Origin: Halobacillus massiliensis
GTDB lineage: Bacteria; Bacillota; Bacilli; Bacillales; Halobacillaceae
Assembly (NCBI RefSeq): GCF_900166625.1
Contig: NZ_LT800499.1
Span: forward strand, 2,149,731-2,213,730
Direction: 5' to 3'
DNA length: 64,000 nt
Shown here in pieces: positions 27,264 to 34,842 of the stretch. A program made the translations under genes and the position numbers. Positions within the stretch are counted from its first letter, which is position 1. Each line of letters opens with the position of its first letter. Under the pieces are notes generated by a model. It made no database searches. It was not told the origin of the DNA and worked only from the letters and a program-made list of their open reading frames with translations.

Positions 27264-27830
27264 ATGCAAACACCAATATCCGTTAATGAGAAAAAAGAAT
27301 TTGTGCGTTGGTTCTTAAATCATTATCAACTAAAAAAGCGTGAAAGTGTTTGGATTCTTAATTATTTAATGAATCATGAATCGTTACTCACGAATGTGTG
27401 TTTTGTAGAAGATGTCAAGCTCTGCCCACGGGGAATGGAAATAACGGCACAGGGAGTGAAGGATCCTCCATTTCGATTCTATAAAGGGCAAGTGATGACA
27501 AATGATGCCGAGAAGTCATTTCACGACTTGCGGATGAATCAGGATGAACCAATTTATATCCAGATGAATTTTGAAAACTCTCATCAATGTTCGATGTATG
27601 CGCTGGTATTGGAGGAGAACCCATACTTGCCGAAAGACCATTATCTCAATGAAAATGACAGGGAAGAAGCGGAGCAGCTGCTTTCCTCCAGCATACTCTT
27701 ATATAAAAAGAGTGTTCTTGAAAAACAGATAGATGAATCACTGGAGATTGGGGATCAAAGTTCCTTCAGCCAACTTGCCAAATCTTTAACTGAAGTGAAA
27801 GATGCATTAAAAAAATATCAATTTAAATAA
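27264..27830 (+). CDS. ypiB: YpiB, UPF0302 family
   Basis: A 188-residue cytoplasmic protein conserved in Bacillaceae (UPF0302). Its N-terminal half contains VRWFLNHYQLKKRESVWILN, and a short charged helical C-terminal domain includes QIDESLEIGDQSSFSQLAK, typical of IDEAL-type ends. The function is uncertain; B. subtilis YpiB has been linked to ClpXP and cardiolipin-related control, but I would not transfer that firmly. A GCAGGAGGGG site precedes ATG 27264. A terminator follows. Confidence 0.85.
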   Translation: MQTPISVNEKKEFVRWFLNHYQLKKRESVWILNYLMNHESLLTNVCFVEDVKLCPRGMEITAQGVKDPPFRFYKGQVMTNDAEKSFHDLRMNQDEPIYIQMNFENSHQCSMYALVLEENPYLPKDHYLNENDREEAEQLLSSSILLYKKSVLEKQIDESLEIGDQSSFSQLAKSLTEVKDALKKYQFK

Positions 27831-27868
27831 AAGTCCATCAGGAATTTCACCTGTTGGCTTTTTTTTTG
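27831..27868 (+). terminator. Terminator of ypiA-ypiB
   Basis: AAGTCCATCAGG pairs with CCTGTTGGCTT with one internal mismatch, followed by a T-run. It begins at the ypiB stop. Confidence 0.82.
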
Positions 27869-27916
27869 CATTTTTTTTAGTAGAATGAAAAGAAGGAAAG
27901 AAGGGAGAAGGATGTC

Positions 27917-28372
27917 ATGCAATGGACAAAGAATGATGTAAGTATTTATACAGCGGAAAAGGAATATGTCGATACGGCTTTTATTCCTTTGGTTCCCTTT
28001 GATCCGACTTCAGACAGAACCATGGAAAAGGAAGCTTTTCAAAATGAAGTGAATCAAGTATTCGGCCAGCTGCTTGAGAAAGAATTTAAGGGAAGAATTA
28101 TGCTCTCTCCAGTCTATCATTATTTAACAGGCCGGCAGGAGGAGGAAACAGAAAGGCTGAACCAATGGGTGGAAGCGTTTAAACAACAGCCGTTTGAACA
28201 TGTTTTTCTGTTTACGTTTGATCCGAAATGGAAAAAATGGGAACAACAGTTAACCGGACAGCTGATCTGGATTCCGGGACTGAGCAGCGGGAATCTTCAG
28301 TCCACAGAAACCAGATCATTTCTTAAAGAACAGGTGAGTCAAGTAAGCGATTTAATTCAGGCATACTGGTAA
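27917..28372 (+). CDS. ypiF: DUF2487 protein YpiF
   Basis: A 151-residue soluble protein of unknown function. It has the VSIYTAEKEYVDTAFIPLVP start common to the DUF2487 family. It is located directly upstream of qcrA, as in B. subtilis. AAGGGAGAAGG serves as ribosome-binding site. A separate promoter lies between it and qcrA, so it need not share the qcr transcript. No membrane segment or catalytic motif is visible. Confidence 0.82.
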   Translation: MQWTKNDVSIYTAEKEYVDTAFIPLVPFDPTSDRTMEKEAFQNEVNQVFGQLLEKEFKGRIMLSPVYHYLTGRQEEETERLNQWVEAFKQQPFEHVFLFTFDPKWKKWEQQLTGQLIWIPGLSSGNLQSTETRSFLKEQVSQVSDLIQAYW

Positions 28373-28405
28373 CTGTTAAATCTTTCAAATGCCCTTGATA
28401 TTTTA

Positions 28406-28434
28406 TTGACCGGGCTGTAAGATTACGCTATCAT
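28406..28434 (+). promoter_or_regulatory. SigA promoter of qcrABC
   Basis: TTGACC (28406-28411) and TATCAT (28429-28434) are 17 bases apart. Transcription would begin near 28441, giving a leader of about 64 bases before qcrA. Confidence 0.75.
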
Positions 28435-28456
28435 AGTAATGTCCTAGTAAACTGTA

Positions 28457-28485
28457 TGTAACCGATCCATGTCGCATGGATTACA
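28457..28485 (+). promoter_or_regulatory. Hairpin in the qcrABC leader
   Basis: ATCCATG (28465-28471) pairs with CATGGAT (28475-28481) around a TCG loop, and TGTA (28457-28460) can pair with TACA (28482-28485). It ends a few bases before the GAGGGGGG ribosome-binding site. It has no T-run, so it is more likely a 5' stabiliser or protein site than a terminator. Confidence 0.5.
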
Positions 28486-28504
28486 GCATAGAGGGGGGAA
28501 AAAA

Positions 28505-29002
28505 ATGAGCGAAAAACAAAGAGTATCCCGTCGTCAATTTCTAAACTACACACTAACTGGTGTTGGTGGTTTTATGGCTGCAGGTATGCTTGCCCCAATG
28601 GTAAGGTTTGCCATTGATCCTGTATTAAAGCCGTCGGCTGCTGGCGAATTTATGTCTGTCGCGTCAGTTGATGAAATTACAAATGAACCGCAGAGGTTTG
28701 AGTGGATGGTTGATCAAGTGGATGCATGGTATGAATCTGAAGTACAGAAAACAGCTTGGGTCTATCGTACGAAAGAAGATGAACTTGTAGCCCTTTCACC
28801 CATTTGCACACACTTAGGCTGTACGGTCGACTGGGGCTCTAATGAGGAGTATCCTGATCAGTTTTATTGTCCTTGTCACGGCGGGCGCTATACTAAAGAT
28901 GGGGTAAACGTTCCAGGCACACCACCTACAGCTCCGCTGCCAACCTTCGAAATGAAAGTTGAAGAGGGAATGCTTTATCTTGGTCTGGAAAAAGAAAGAT
29001 AG
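28505..29002 (+). CDS. qcrA: Menaquinol:cytochrome c reductase, Rieske iron-sulfur subunit
   Basis: The 2Fe-2S subunit (165 residues) of the bc-type complex that oxidises menaquinol. The N-terminus has a twin-arginine motif, SRRQFLNY, and a membrane helix, as in Rieske proteins exported by Tat. The cluster ligands lie in CTHLGC (near residue 102) and CPCHGG (near 122). ATG 28505 follows GAGGGGGG. It heads the qcrA-qcrB-qcrC operon. Confidence 0.96.
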   Translation: MSEKQRVSRRQFLNYTLTGVGGFMAAGMLAPMVRFAIDPVLKPSAAGEFMSVASVDEITNEPQRFEWMVDQVDAWYESEVQKTAWVYRTKEDELVALSPICTHLGCTVDWGSNEEYPDQFYCPCHGGRYTKDGVNVPGTPPTAPLPTFEMKVEEGMLYLGLEKER

Positions 29003-29014
29003 GGGGCGAAATTC

Positions 29015-29689
29015 ATGCTGCAAAAAATTTATGACTGGGTCGATGAGCGTGTTGACATCACACCGTTATGGCGTGATATCGCTGACCACGAAGTGCCAGA
29101 GCATGTCAATCCGGCTCACCATTTCTCAGCATTTGTCTACTGTTTTGGTGGCTTGACATTCTTTATCACTGTTATTCAAATTTTATCAGGAATGTTTTTG
29201 ACGATGTACTATGTTCCTGATATCGAAAACGCCTGGCAATCTGTTTATTACCTTCAAAGAGAAGTAGCATATGGTACGATTGTCCGTGGGATGCACCACT
29301 GGGGCGCAAGTCTTGTAATCGTAATGTTATTTCTACATACTTTACGGGTGTTTTTCCAGGGAGCTTACAAGAAACCACGTGAGCTCAACTGGATGGTAGG
29401 TGTCTTATTGTTTTTTGTTATGCTAGGTTTAGGTTTTACAGGTTACCTGCTTCCATGGGATAACAAAGCTTACTTTGCAACAGTAGTTGGTCTGGAAATT
29501 GCTGCCGCTACACCATTTATTGGTGATTTGCTGCTGACGCTGCTGGCGGGGGATCCAAATATTGTAGGAGCGCAAACGCTCACACGTTTCTTTGCGATTC
29601 ACGTCTTCTTCCTTCCGGCTGCACTATTCGGGTTAATGGCCGCTCACTTTATTTTAATTCGTAAACAAGGTATTTCCGGTCCACTATAA
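29015..29689 (+). CDS. qcrB: Menaquinol:cytochrome c reductase, cytochrome b subunit
   Basis: A 224-residue b6-type cytochrome with four membrane helices. Haem-ligand histidines are visible in RGMHHWGAS and in the second helix pair (HTLRVFF, FAIHVFF). Cys43 in FVYCFGG is the site that holds the extra covalent haem ci in b6f-like and Bacillus complexes. The quinol-site PWDNK loop follows. It overlaps nothing and lies 12 bases after qcrA. It works with QcrA and QcrC at the cytoplasmic membrane. Confidence 0.96.
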   Translation: MLQKIYDWVDERVDITPLWRDIADHEVPEHVNPAHHFSAFVYCFGGLTFFITVIQILSGMFLTMYYVPDIENAWQSVYYLQREVAYGTIVRGMHHWGASLVIVMLFLHTLRVFFQGAYKKPRELNWMVGVLLFFVMLGLGFTGYLLPWDNKAYFATVVGLEIAAATPFIGDLLLTLLAGDPNIVGAQTLTRFFAIHVFFLPAALFGLMAAHFILIRKQGISGPL

Positions 29690-29717
29690 AATTTAATGAT
29701 GACAAGGAGGGAAAGCT

Positions 29718-30566
29718 GTGCATAGGGGAAAAGGTATGAAGTTCGTCGGTGACTCGCGAGTTACCGCTGAACAACGAGCAAATTTACCAAAAGACTATTC
29801 AGAATACCCTGGGCGTACGGAAGCATTTTGGCCAAACTTCCTTCTTAAAGAATGGCTGGCCGGTTCCGTCTTCCTTATTGGCTTTTTAATATTAACAGCT
29901 GCTCACCCATCACCGCTTGAGCAGCAGGCAGATCCAACAAATGCAGGTTATATTCCGCTCCCGGACTGGTATTTCTTATTCCTTTACCAGTTCCTTAAGT
30001 ATCAATATGCAGGTGGAGAATTCATCGTATTAGGTGCTATCGTAATGCCGGGACTTGCGTTTGGAGCACTGCTACTTGCTCCATTCCTGGACAAAGGACC
30101 TGAACGCCGTCCGCTTAAACGTCCTATTGCAGTAGGGCTAATGATGATTGGGTTCATTGCAACATTCTGGTTAACGTATGAATCAGTATCTCATGTGGAT
30201 TACGCTCAACGTGAGGAACAATATGCAGTAGATGTTGAAGCTGAGGAAACGGAAATTGATACTGAAGCTGCAGGTTATGAGATTTATCAAAATAATTGTG
30301 CAAGCTGTCACGGTGGTAGTTTAGAAGGACAGGGTAATTACCCTTCACTTCTTGAAACTCAGCTTCCAGAAGAGAACATCAAAGATATCGCTCAAAATGG
30401 TATCGGAGAAATGCCTGAGGGAATTTTTAATGGTTCTGAGGAAGAACTTGATGCTCTAGCTGCTTTTGTTGCCAATCCGACCGGTGAAGAAGGCGGAGAA
30501 GGTGAAGGAGAGGGCGAAGGTGAAGAAGACTCTGAAGAGGCCCCAGGTGAACCAGGGACTCAATAA
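29718..30566 (+). CDS. qcrC: Menaquinol:cytochrome c reductase, cytochrome b/c subunit
   Basis: A 282-residue fusion of subunit IV-like membrane helices (up to about residue 165) and a C-terminal cytochrome c domain with one haem site, CASCHGG, near residue 196 and a methionine ligand in GEMPEG. Fusion of these parts is normal in Bacillus. The C-terminus has an extra Glu/Gly-rich tail (GEGEGEGEEDSEEAPGEPG) not expected in the shorter B. subtilis QcrC, a likely salt adaptation. GTG 29718 follows AAGGAGGG. Confidence 0.95.
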   Translation: MHRGKGMKFVGDSRVTAEQRANLPKDYSEYPGRTEAFWPNFLLKEWLAGSVFLIGFLILTAAHPSPLEQQADPTNAGYIPLPDWYFLFLYQFLKYQYAGGEFIVLGAIVMPGLAFGALLLAPFLDKGPERRPLKRPIAVGLMMIGFIATFWLTYESVSHVDYAQREEQYAVDVEAEETEIDTEAAGYEIYQNNCASCHGGSLEGQGNYPSLLETQLPEENIKDIAQNGIGEMPEGIFNGSEEELDALAAFVANPTGEEGGEGEGEGEGEEDSEEAPGEPGTQ

Positions 30567-30587
30567 GAAATAACATAATTTATAATG

Positions 30588-30616
30588 ACCGTGCTCTCCC
30601 TTCAGAGCACGGTTTA
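30588..30616 (+). terminator. Terminator of qcrABC
   Basis: ACCGTGCTCT (30588-30597) pairs perfectly with AGAGCACGGT (30604-30613); the T-run is weak (TTTATTTA). Confidence 0.75.
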
Positions 30617-30637
30617 TTTATGAGCGGGGGTTTCCAT

Positions 30638-31231
30638 ATGAAGGATATAAAAGAATATGCGAACTTGATCTTAAATCAACGGTCATTCTTAATTTTACTC
30701 TTCTTAATAAATGCTGCCGGTACAATCTATGGTTATATATGGTATGGATATCAGCTGGCAGTAACAGAGCCTATCTTCTATATTTTTGTTCCCGATAGTC
30801 CAACGGCAAGTCTTTTCTTTACCATTTTCCTCGGTTTTTATATTTTTAGAAAGCATGTTCCATATATCGAAGCTCTGGCGATGATCACGCTTTTAAAATA
30901 TGGAACATGGGCGGTTGCTATGAACATTCTCACTCTTATCGAGAATGGGACTCTTCCTTGGACAGGATATATGCTAATCTTTTCACATGCCGCTATGGCC
31001 GTTCAGGGACTATTATATGTACCGTATTATAAAATGAGACTCAAGCATATTATGGTTGCAGCTGTATGGACACTTCATAATGATATAATTGATTATGTAT
31101 TTGGGCAAATGCCTGTCTACTCATCCATTATGGATCATATGCAGCAAATCGGCTATTTTACTTTCTGGCTCAGTATTGGCTGTATTGCTGTCTGCTATTA
31201 TATGACGCAAAGCCGGGGACATTCGGTCTAA
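30638..31231 (+). CDS. ypjA: DUF1405 membrane protein YpjA
   Basis: A 197-residue membrane protein with five to six helices and the conserved interior motifs LKYGTWA and HNDIIDY, typical of DUF1405. The function is unknown. ATG 30638 was chosen because GAGCGGGGG precedes it; an in-frame ATG six codons upstream lies on top of that site. The order qcrC-ypjA-ypjB is as in B. subtilis. Confidence 0.85.
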   Translation: MKDIKEYANLILNQRSFLILLFLINAAGTIYGYIWYGYQLAVTEPIFYIFVPDSPTASLFFTIFLGFYIFRKHVPYIEALAMITLLKYGTWAVAMNILTLIENGTLPWTGYMLIFSHAAMAVQGLLYVPYYKMRLKHIMVAAVWTLHNDIIDYVFGQMPVYSSIMDHMQQIGYFTFWLSIGCIAVCYYMTQSRGHSV

Positions 31232-31289
31232 TTGCTATTCTCCCCACATAGACTGGATATAAGATCGCATCTAAAGGGGAGACGTAGAA

Positions 31290-31994
31290 ATGGGACGAGC
31301 TATTGCCGCAGTTTTACTGGTCATGTTGGTATCCATTCTTTTATGTGTACAAGCTGCCGCCTCGACAAGCCCCGGACAAGGGAAATGGGACTCATTTGTA
31401 ACTCAATATCAGTTTCTTATAGCCGATAATAAAATAGAGCTGGCTGATAAGATGCTGAATAATCGACGAGCAGAAATGGAAAGCTATTATGAAGAAAAGC
31501 CTAAGGAACAAAGGATCTTATTTGAACAGTTAATGGCTCAAACTGTTGAAGCACCAGAGGATCCAGGGAAGTTTTTAACTTTTCTTGAGGTGACAGCAAA
31601 TCCGGAACCAGAGCTACTGCTGGCGCGTAAAGCAGACTCCATACAAGAAAACGTACTGAAGTCAAAATTCATTCCTGAAAAAAACTTAGCAATATGGGAG
31701 CAGCTCGTTCCTACTCTAAGTCTTTATTTTAATGAGGGGGAAGTCCAGGATGCTGCGATTGCAATGAATAGTTATGTGAATACAGAAACTGAAGATTCCC
31801 AAAAGATCGTAGTTGACAGCCTGGAACCTATAACGGCAGCCAGTGAAGAAGATCTTCGTTATAATACTGTCGTTTGGACAGTTATTCTCATCGGAACATC
31901 AATTTTACTTACTTTGGGATATGTCAGTTACAGAAAATATCAGGCAGAAAAAAAAAGAAAAAAAACCCACTCAAAACAGAGGCTTAATAGTTGA
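31290..31994 (+). CDS. ypjB: Sporulation protein YpjB
   Basis: A 234-residue protein with an N-terminal signal segment, a helical extracytoplasmic domain, and one C-terminal membrane helix (TVVWTVILIGTSILLTLGYV) followed by a basic tail (KYQAEKKRKKTHSK). This layout is that of the YpjB sporulation family, expressed in the mother cell in B. subtilis; its exact role is not known. ATG 31290 follows AAAGGGGAG. A CATAGACT at 31247 resembles a SigE -10 box, but its -35 is poor. Confidence 0.82.
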   Translation: MGRAIAAVLLVMLVSILLCVQAAASTSPGQGKWDSFVTQYQFLIADNKIELADKMLNNRRAEMESYYEEKPKEQRILFEQLMAQTVEAPEDPGKFLTFLEVTANPEPELLLARKADSIQENVLKSKFIPEKNLAIWEQLVPTLSLYFNEGEVQDAAIAMNSYVNTETEDSQKIVVDSLEPITAASEEDLRYNTVVWTVILIGTSILLTLGYVSYRKYQAEKKRKKTHSKQRLNS

Positions 31995-32062
31995 TTTTTT
32001 GAGACGATTTGACTAAAATTGACCTAATAGCACTACACATCTATGTTGGGGGAATGAAAAGA

Positions 32063-32737
32063 ATGGAATTTCTCATTTACTTTGCTATTATCTTGATTGT
32101 GCCGATTTGGGCATCGTCAAGGGTGAAAAGCACGTATAAGAAATATTCTAAAGTGCCAACCTCCTCGTCTATGACGGGAGCAGAAGTAGCTCGCAAGATT
32201 TTAAATGACAATGGTATTTATGATGTAACGATTGAAGAAACACGGGGTATGCTTTCAGATCACTATGACCCTAGAAATAAAGTAATCCGCCTTTCACGGG
32301 AAATCTATCACGGTCGTTCCATGGCAGCTTCAGCCGTTGCAGCTCACGAAGTCGGTCATGCGATTCAGGATGATCAGGAATATGCGTTTCTAAAATTCAG
32401 AAGTGCACTAGCTCCACTGGCAAGTTTCGGTTCAAACAGCTCAATCTTCCTGATTATTGGAGGGATTCTCCTCAGCTGGTCAGGATTATTGCTGGCAGGT
32501 ATTGTTTTCTTTGCACTCGCTGTGTTGTTCCAATTTATAACTTTACCAGTTGAGTTTGATGCATCTAACCGTGCTATGGGGCAGCTTGTTTCTACAGGAG
32601 TTATTAGAAACGATGAAGAACGTCCTACGAAAAAAGTATTAAATGCAGCCGCCATGACTTATGTGGCCGGTGCATTAGTTGCTTTAGCTGAATTACTAAG
32701 ATTTGTATTCATGTTTGTTGGCATGAACCAAGATTAA
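32063..32737 (+). CDS. YugP-like neutral zinc metallopeptidase
   Basis: A 224-residue membrane-bound metallopeptidase of the Zn_peptidase_2 (YugP) family. The zinc motif HEVGH (HExxH) lies near residue 95, in AAHEVGHAIQDD, after a first membrane helix; two to three further helices fill the C-terminal half, with EFDASNRA nearby supplying the third ligand region. ATG 32063 was chosen because TTGGGGGA is spaced ten bases upstream. The substrate is unknown. B. subtilis yugP is elsewhere on the chromosome; its place between ypjB and ypjC is seen in relatives. Confidence 0.9.
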   Translation: MEFLIYFAIILIVPIWASSRVKSTYKKYSKVPTSSSMTGAEVARKILNDNGIYDVTIEETRGMLSDHYDPRNKVIRLSREIYHGRSMAASAVAAHEVGHAIQDDQEYAFLKFRSALAPLASFGSNSSIFLIIGGILLSWSGLLLAGIVFFALAVLFQFITLPVEFDASNRAMGQLVSTGVIRNDEERPTKKVLNAAAMTYVAGALVALAELLRFVFMFVGMNQD

Positions 32738-32743
32738 TGAATT

Positions 32744-32775
32744 AAAGCCCTTCTACTATGTAGAAGGGCTTTTTA
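32744..32775 (+). terminator. Terminator of the metallopeptidase gene
   Basis: AAAGCCCTTCTAC (32744-32756) pairs perfectly with GTAGAAGGGCTTT (32760-32772), followed by TTTT. Confidence 0.93.
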
Positions 32776-32877
32776 CTTGTTTAAAACCATCTTTATTTGT
32801 CTGACCATTTTCCTTTGAACGCTGAATGTTTAGCTGCCTATAAAAGGGCCCATGTTTCGCAGCTGTAGGGAGAGTCC

Positions 32878-33260
32878 TGTTCCGTTTGCTTTAATGTGGA
32901 GCGTCATTCCAGGGAAAGACTCGCTTTCCATGGGCGGACGGTGAGCTTCCTCGGGCTTTTAGCCCTCCGGGATCTCACCCTGTTCTATCCTCCCATAGGA
33001 GTCTCGCCGTTTCCCCTGTCCCTTTACGTATTTTTGAGTAATGGAACATATAAGAAGAGAGGATTGATCTCATTAGAGAGCTTAATGAGATTACAGCGTT
33101 CCGTTTCCCCATTAAATGTAAAGAGGCTGGGAAATGGCGAGACTCCTGCAGGGAGATAGAGCCAGGGTGAGATCCGCGAGTGCAACGAGCTAGCTCGCCG
33201 GCTCCCCGCGGAAAGCGAGCTATTACCCAGCCTCGTTCCTCTTAAACAGTAAACGGAACA
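32878..33260 (+). repeat. Dispersed repeat, copy 2 (full-length, inverted pair of units)
   Basis: A 383-base element with perfect 10-base terminal inverted repeats, TGTTCCGTTT (32878-32887) and AAACGGAACA (33251-33260). It is two copies of one ~165-base unit placed head to head around a ~50-base centre. Each unit has GGCGAGACTCCT near its centre-facing end, then a GGTGAGATCC half-stem, an AGCTC(A/G)CC half-stem and GGAAAGCGAG. The left unit lies on the minus strand and the right unit on the plus strand. Each unit can fold by itself, and the two can pair with each other. No target duplication is evident. It fills the gap between the metallopeptidase gene and ypjC. Confidence 0.88.
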
Positions 33261-33286
33261 ACTCATCTTCTTCATAAGTAAGAAAG

Positions 33287-33390
33287 AGACACGGAAATGG
33301 CGATACTCCAGCAGGGAGAATAGAGCCAAGGTGAGATCCGCGAGTGCAGCTCACCAGCTCCCCGAAGAAAGCAGTGCCAAGACTCTTTTC
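33287..33390 (+). repeat. Dispersed repeat, solo degenerate unit
   Basis: A single extra copy of the unit lies 27 bases after the full element, in the plus orientation. It has GGAAATGGCGATACTCC, then GGTGAGATCCGCGAGTGCAG, GCTCACCAGCTCCCCG and GAAAGC. It lacks the terminal AAACGGAACA and has point changes and a short deletion between half-stems. The rest, up to the ypjC 3' end at 33480, shows nothing else. Confidence 0.75.
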
Positions 33391-33479
33391 TCGATTTTAA
33401 TCATCGGATCCGCCTTTTTCCCTTCTCAGAATTGAGGAGAAAAAGAGGAATGTCAACGGACAAGCCTCTTCAACTAAAA

Positions 33480-34355
33480 TTAATCATGAATAGGTTTCTT
33501 ATTTTCGTCTAATGTGAAGCCCTCGCCGGCTACATCACTGACATGACTGACAGTTACGAACGCATGAGGATCTACTTGATCAATAAGGTTTTTCAAACGA
33601 ACGATTTCATTTTTTGAGATCACACAGTAAAGGACATCTCTGCGTGCTCCTGTAAAAGAACCCCTTCCCTGCAGGACGGTGACGCCCCGATCCATTTCTT
33701 CAAGAATCCGTTCAGAGATTTGCTGACTTCTTTCAGAGATAATGGTTGTGCCTCGTGCTGAATAGGCTCCTTCCTGAATGAAGTCAATCACACGCGCTCC
33801 AACGAATACAGCAACCAGGGTGTACATGCCTTTAATATGATCTAAATAAGTAATTATAGAAGTGAAAATAACAATTGCATCAAAGATAAACATAGCGCGT
33901 CCCATGCTCCACCCCAGATATTTATTAAGAAGCCGAGCAATGATGTCTACACCGCCTGTGGTTCCTCCATAGCGGAATATAATTCCCAGGCCGACACCGA
34001 TACAGACACCAGCAAAAAGGGCGGCAAGAGTTAGATCAGCCGCAAGGTCTATTTCGATCATAAATATCTGGGACATCCAAATAAATAATGACACGGAAAA
34101 AATACCGATTAGCGAGTAGTAAAAGGTAGTTCTTCCCAGAATTCGCCATCCGATAATAAGGACTGGTATGTTGAGTAAAATGTTCATTAAGGCCGGGTCC
34201 CAGTTAAATAAGTAGAGTAAAAGCAGTGTTATTCCTGTAAAACCGCCTTCCCCTAACTCGTTCTGAATGTTAAAGTGTACAAGTCCAAAAGAAAAAATTG
34301 CGGATCCTAGCAGGATAAATAGAACATTCTTAATTTTTAATCCGAAAAATTTCAA
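33480..34355 (-). CDS. ypjC: YitT-family membrane protein YpjC
   Basis: A 291-residue protein with five or six membrane helices in the first 195 residues (DUF161/YitT) and a C-terminal soluble DUF2179 domain (GVTVLQGRGSFTGARRDVLY onward). The GFTG and GGTTGGVD motifs near the helices are typical. The function is unknown, possibly transport. The TTG start at 34355 follows GGAGGTGAT. It is divergent from mazG and has its own promoter. Confidence 0.88.
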   Translation of the reverse strand: MKFFGLKIKNVLFILLGSAIFSFGLVHFNIQNELGEGGFTGITLLLLYLFNWDPALMNILLNIPVLIIGWRILGRTTFYYSLIGIFSVSLFIWMSQIFMIEIDLAADLTLAALFAGVCIGVGLGIIFRYGGTTGGVDIIARLLNKYLGWSMGRAMFIFDAIVIFTSIITYLDHIKGMYTLVAVFVGARVIDFIQEGAYSARGTTIISERSQQISERILEEMDRGVTVLQGRGSFTGARRDVLYCVISKNEIVRLKNLIDQVDPHAFVTVSHVSDVAGEGFTLDENKKPIHD

Positions 34356-34390
34356 GATTAATCACCTCCAATAATACATTTACCTTAATC

Positions 34391-34419
34391 ATTATAGAGA
34401 ATTGCCCTTTTGGCCACAA
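34391..34419 (-). promoter_or_regulatory. SigA promoter of ypjC
   Basis: On the minus strand, TTGTGG (34414-34419) and TATAAT (34391-34396) are 17 bases apart. The motif CCTTTTGGCCA (plus strand, 34406-34416) lies between the boxes and is repeated in the mazG promoter. Confidence 0.7.
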
Positions 34420-34436
34420 TCTTTAGTTCTAAAAAT

Positions 34437-34465
34437 TTGTCAAAACTTCTCCTTTTGGCTAACAT
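34437..34465 (+). promoter_or_regulatory. SigA promoter of the mazG-to-panD run
   Basis: TTGTCA (34437-34442) and TAACAT (34460-34465) are 17 bases apart. The spacer holds CCTTTTGGCTA (34451-34461), almost identical to the motif in the divergent ypjC promoter. Confidence 0.7.
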
Positions 34466-34500
34466 TACAGTAGATATGGCTTAAGAAAAGGAGTTTTTTG

Positions 34501-34842
34501 ATGAATTATTCGACACAGGAAATTCAAGAAAGAGTGGACCGCTACATATCTCAATTTAAAGAAGGATATTTCTCCCCATTAAGCCTGCAGGCACGTTTAA
34601 CAGAAGAAGTAGGAGAAATGGCAAGGGAAATCAATCATCTATATGGAGAGAAACCTAAGAAATCAACGGAAAAGGAAAAAGCACTGGAGGAAGAGCTTGG
34701 GGACGTAATATTTGTTCTCACCTGTTTTGCGAATTCATTAAATATTGATTTATCAGATGCATTTGAAAGGTCTATGAGTAAAATTGAAGTCCGAGATAAA
34801 AACCGCTGGACTAGAAAAGAAGGAGAGAAGAATAATGAATAA
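34501..34842 (+). CDS. ypjD: MazG-type nucleotide pyrophosphohydrolase YpjD
   Basis: A 113-residue all-helical NTP pyrophosphatase of the MazG superfamily, probably hydrolysing non-canonical or excess nucleotides. The metal-binding motif is seen as EEVGEMARE (near residue 37) and EEELGDVIF (near residue 67), giving the ExxE...ExxD pattern. ATG 34501 follows AAAAGGAG; the gene was chosen one codon after an in-frame TTG. It overlaps dapB by eight bases and begins a nine-gene run. Confidence 0.88.
   Translation: MNYSTQEIQERVDRYISQFKEGYFSPLSLQARLTEEVGEMAREINHLYGEKPKKSTEKEKALEEELGDVIFVLTCFANSLNIDLSDAFERSMSKIEVRDKNRWTRKEGEKNNE

Noticed and set aside
32896-33329. Two open frames of 87 and 101 codons on opposite strands
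   Set aside because: Both lie within the dispersed repeat and overlap each other; their openness comes from the repeat's composition, and neither has a ribosome-binding site.
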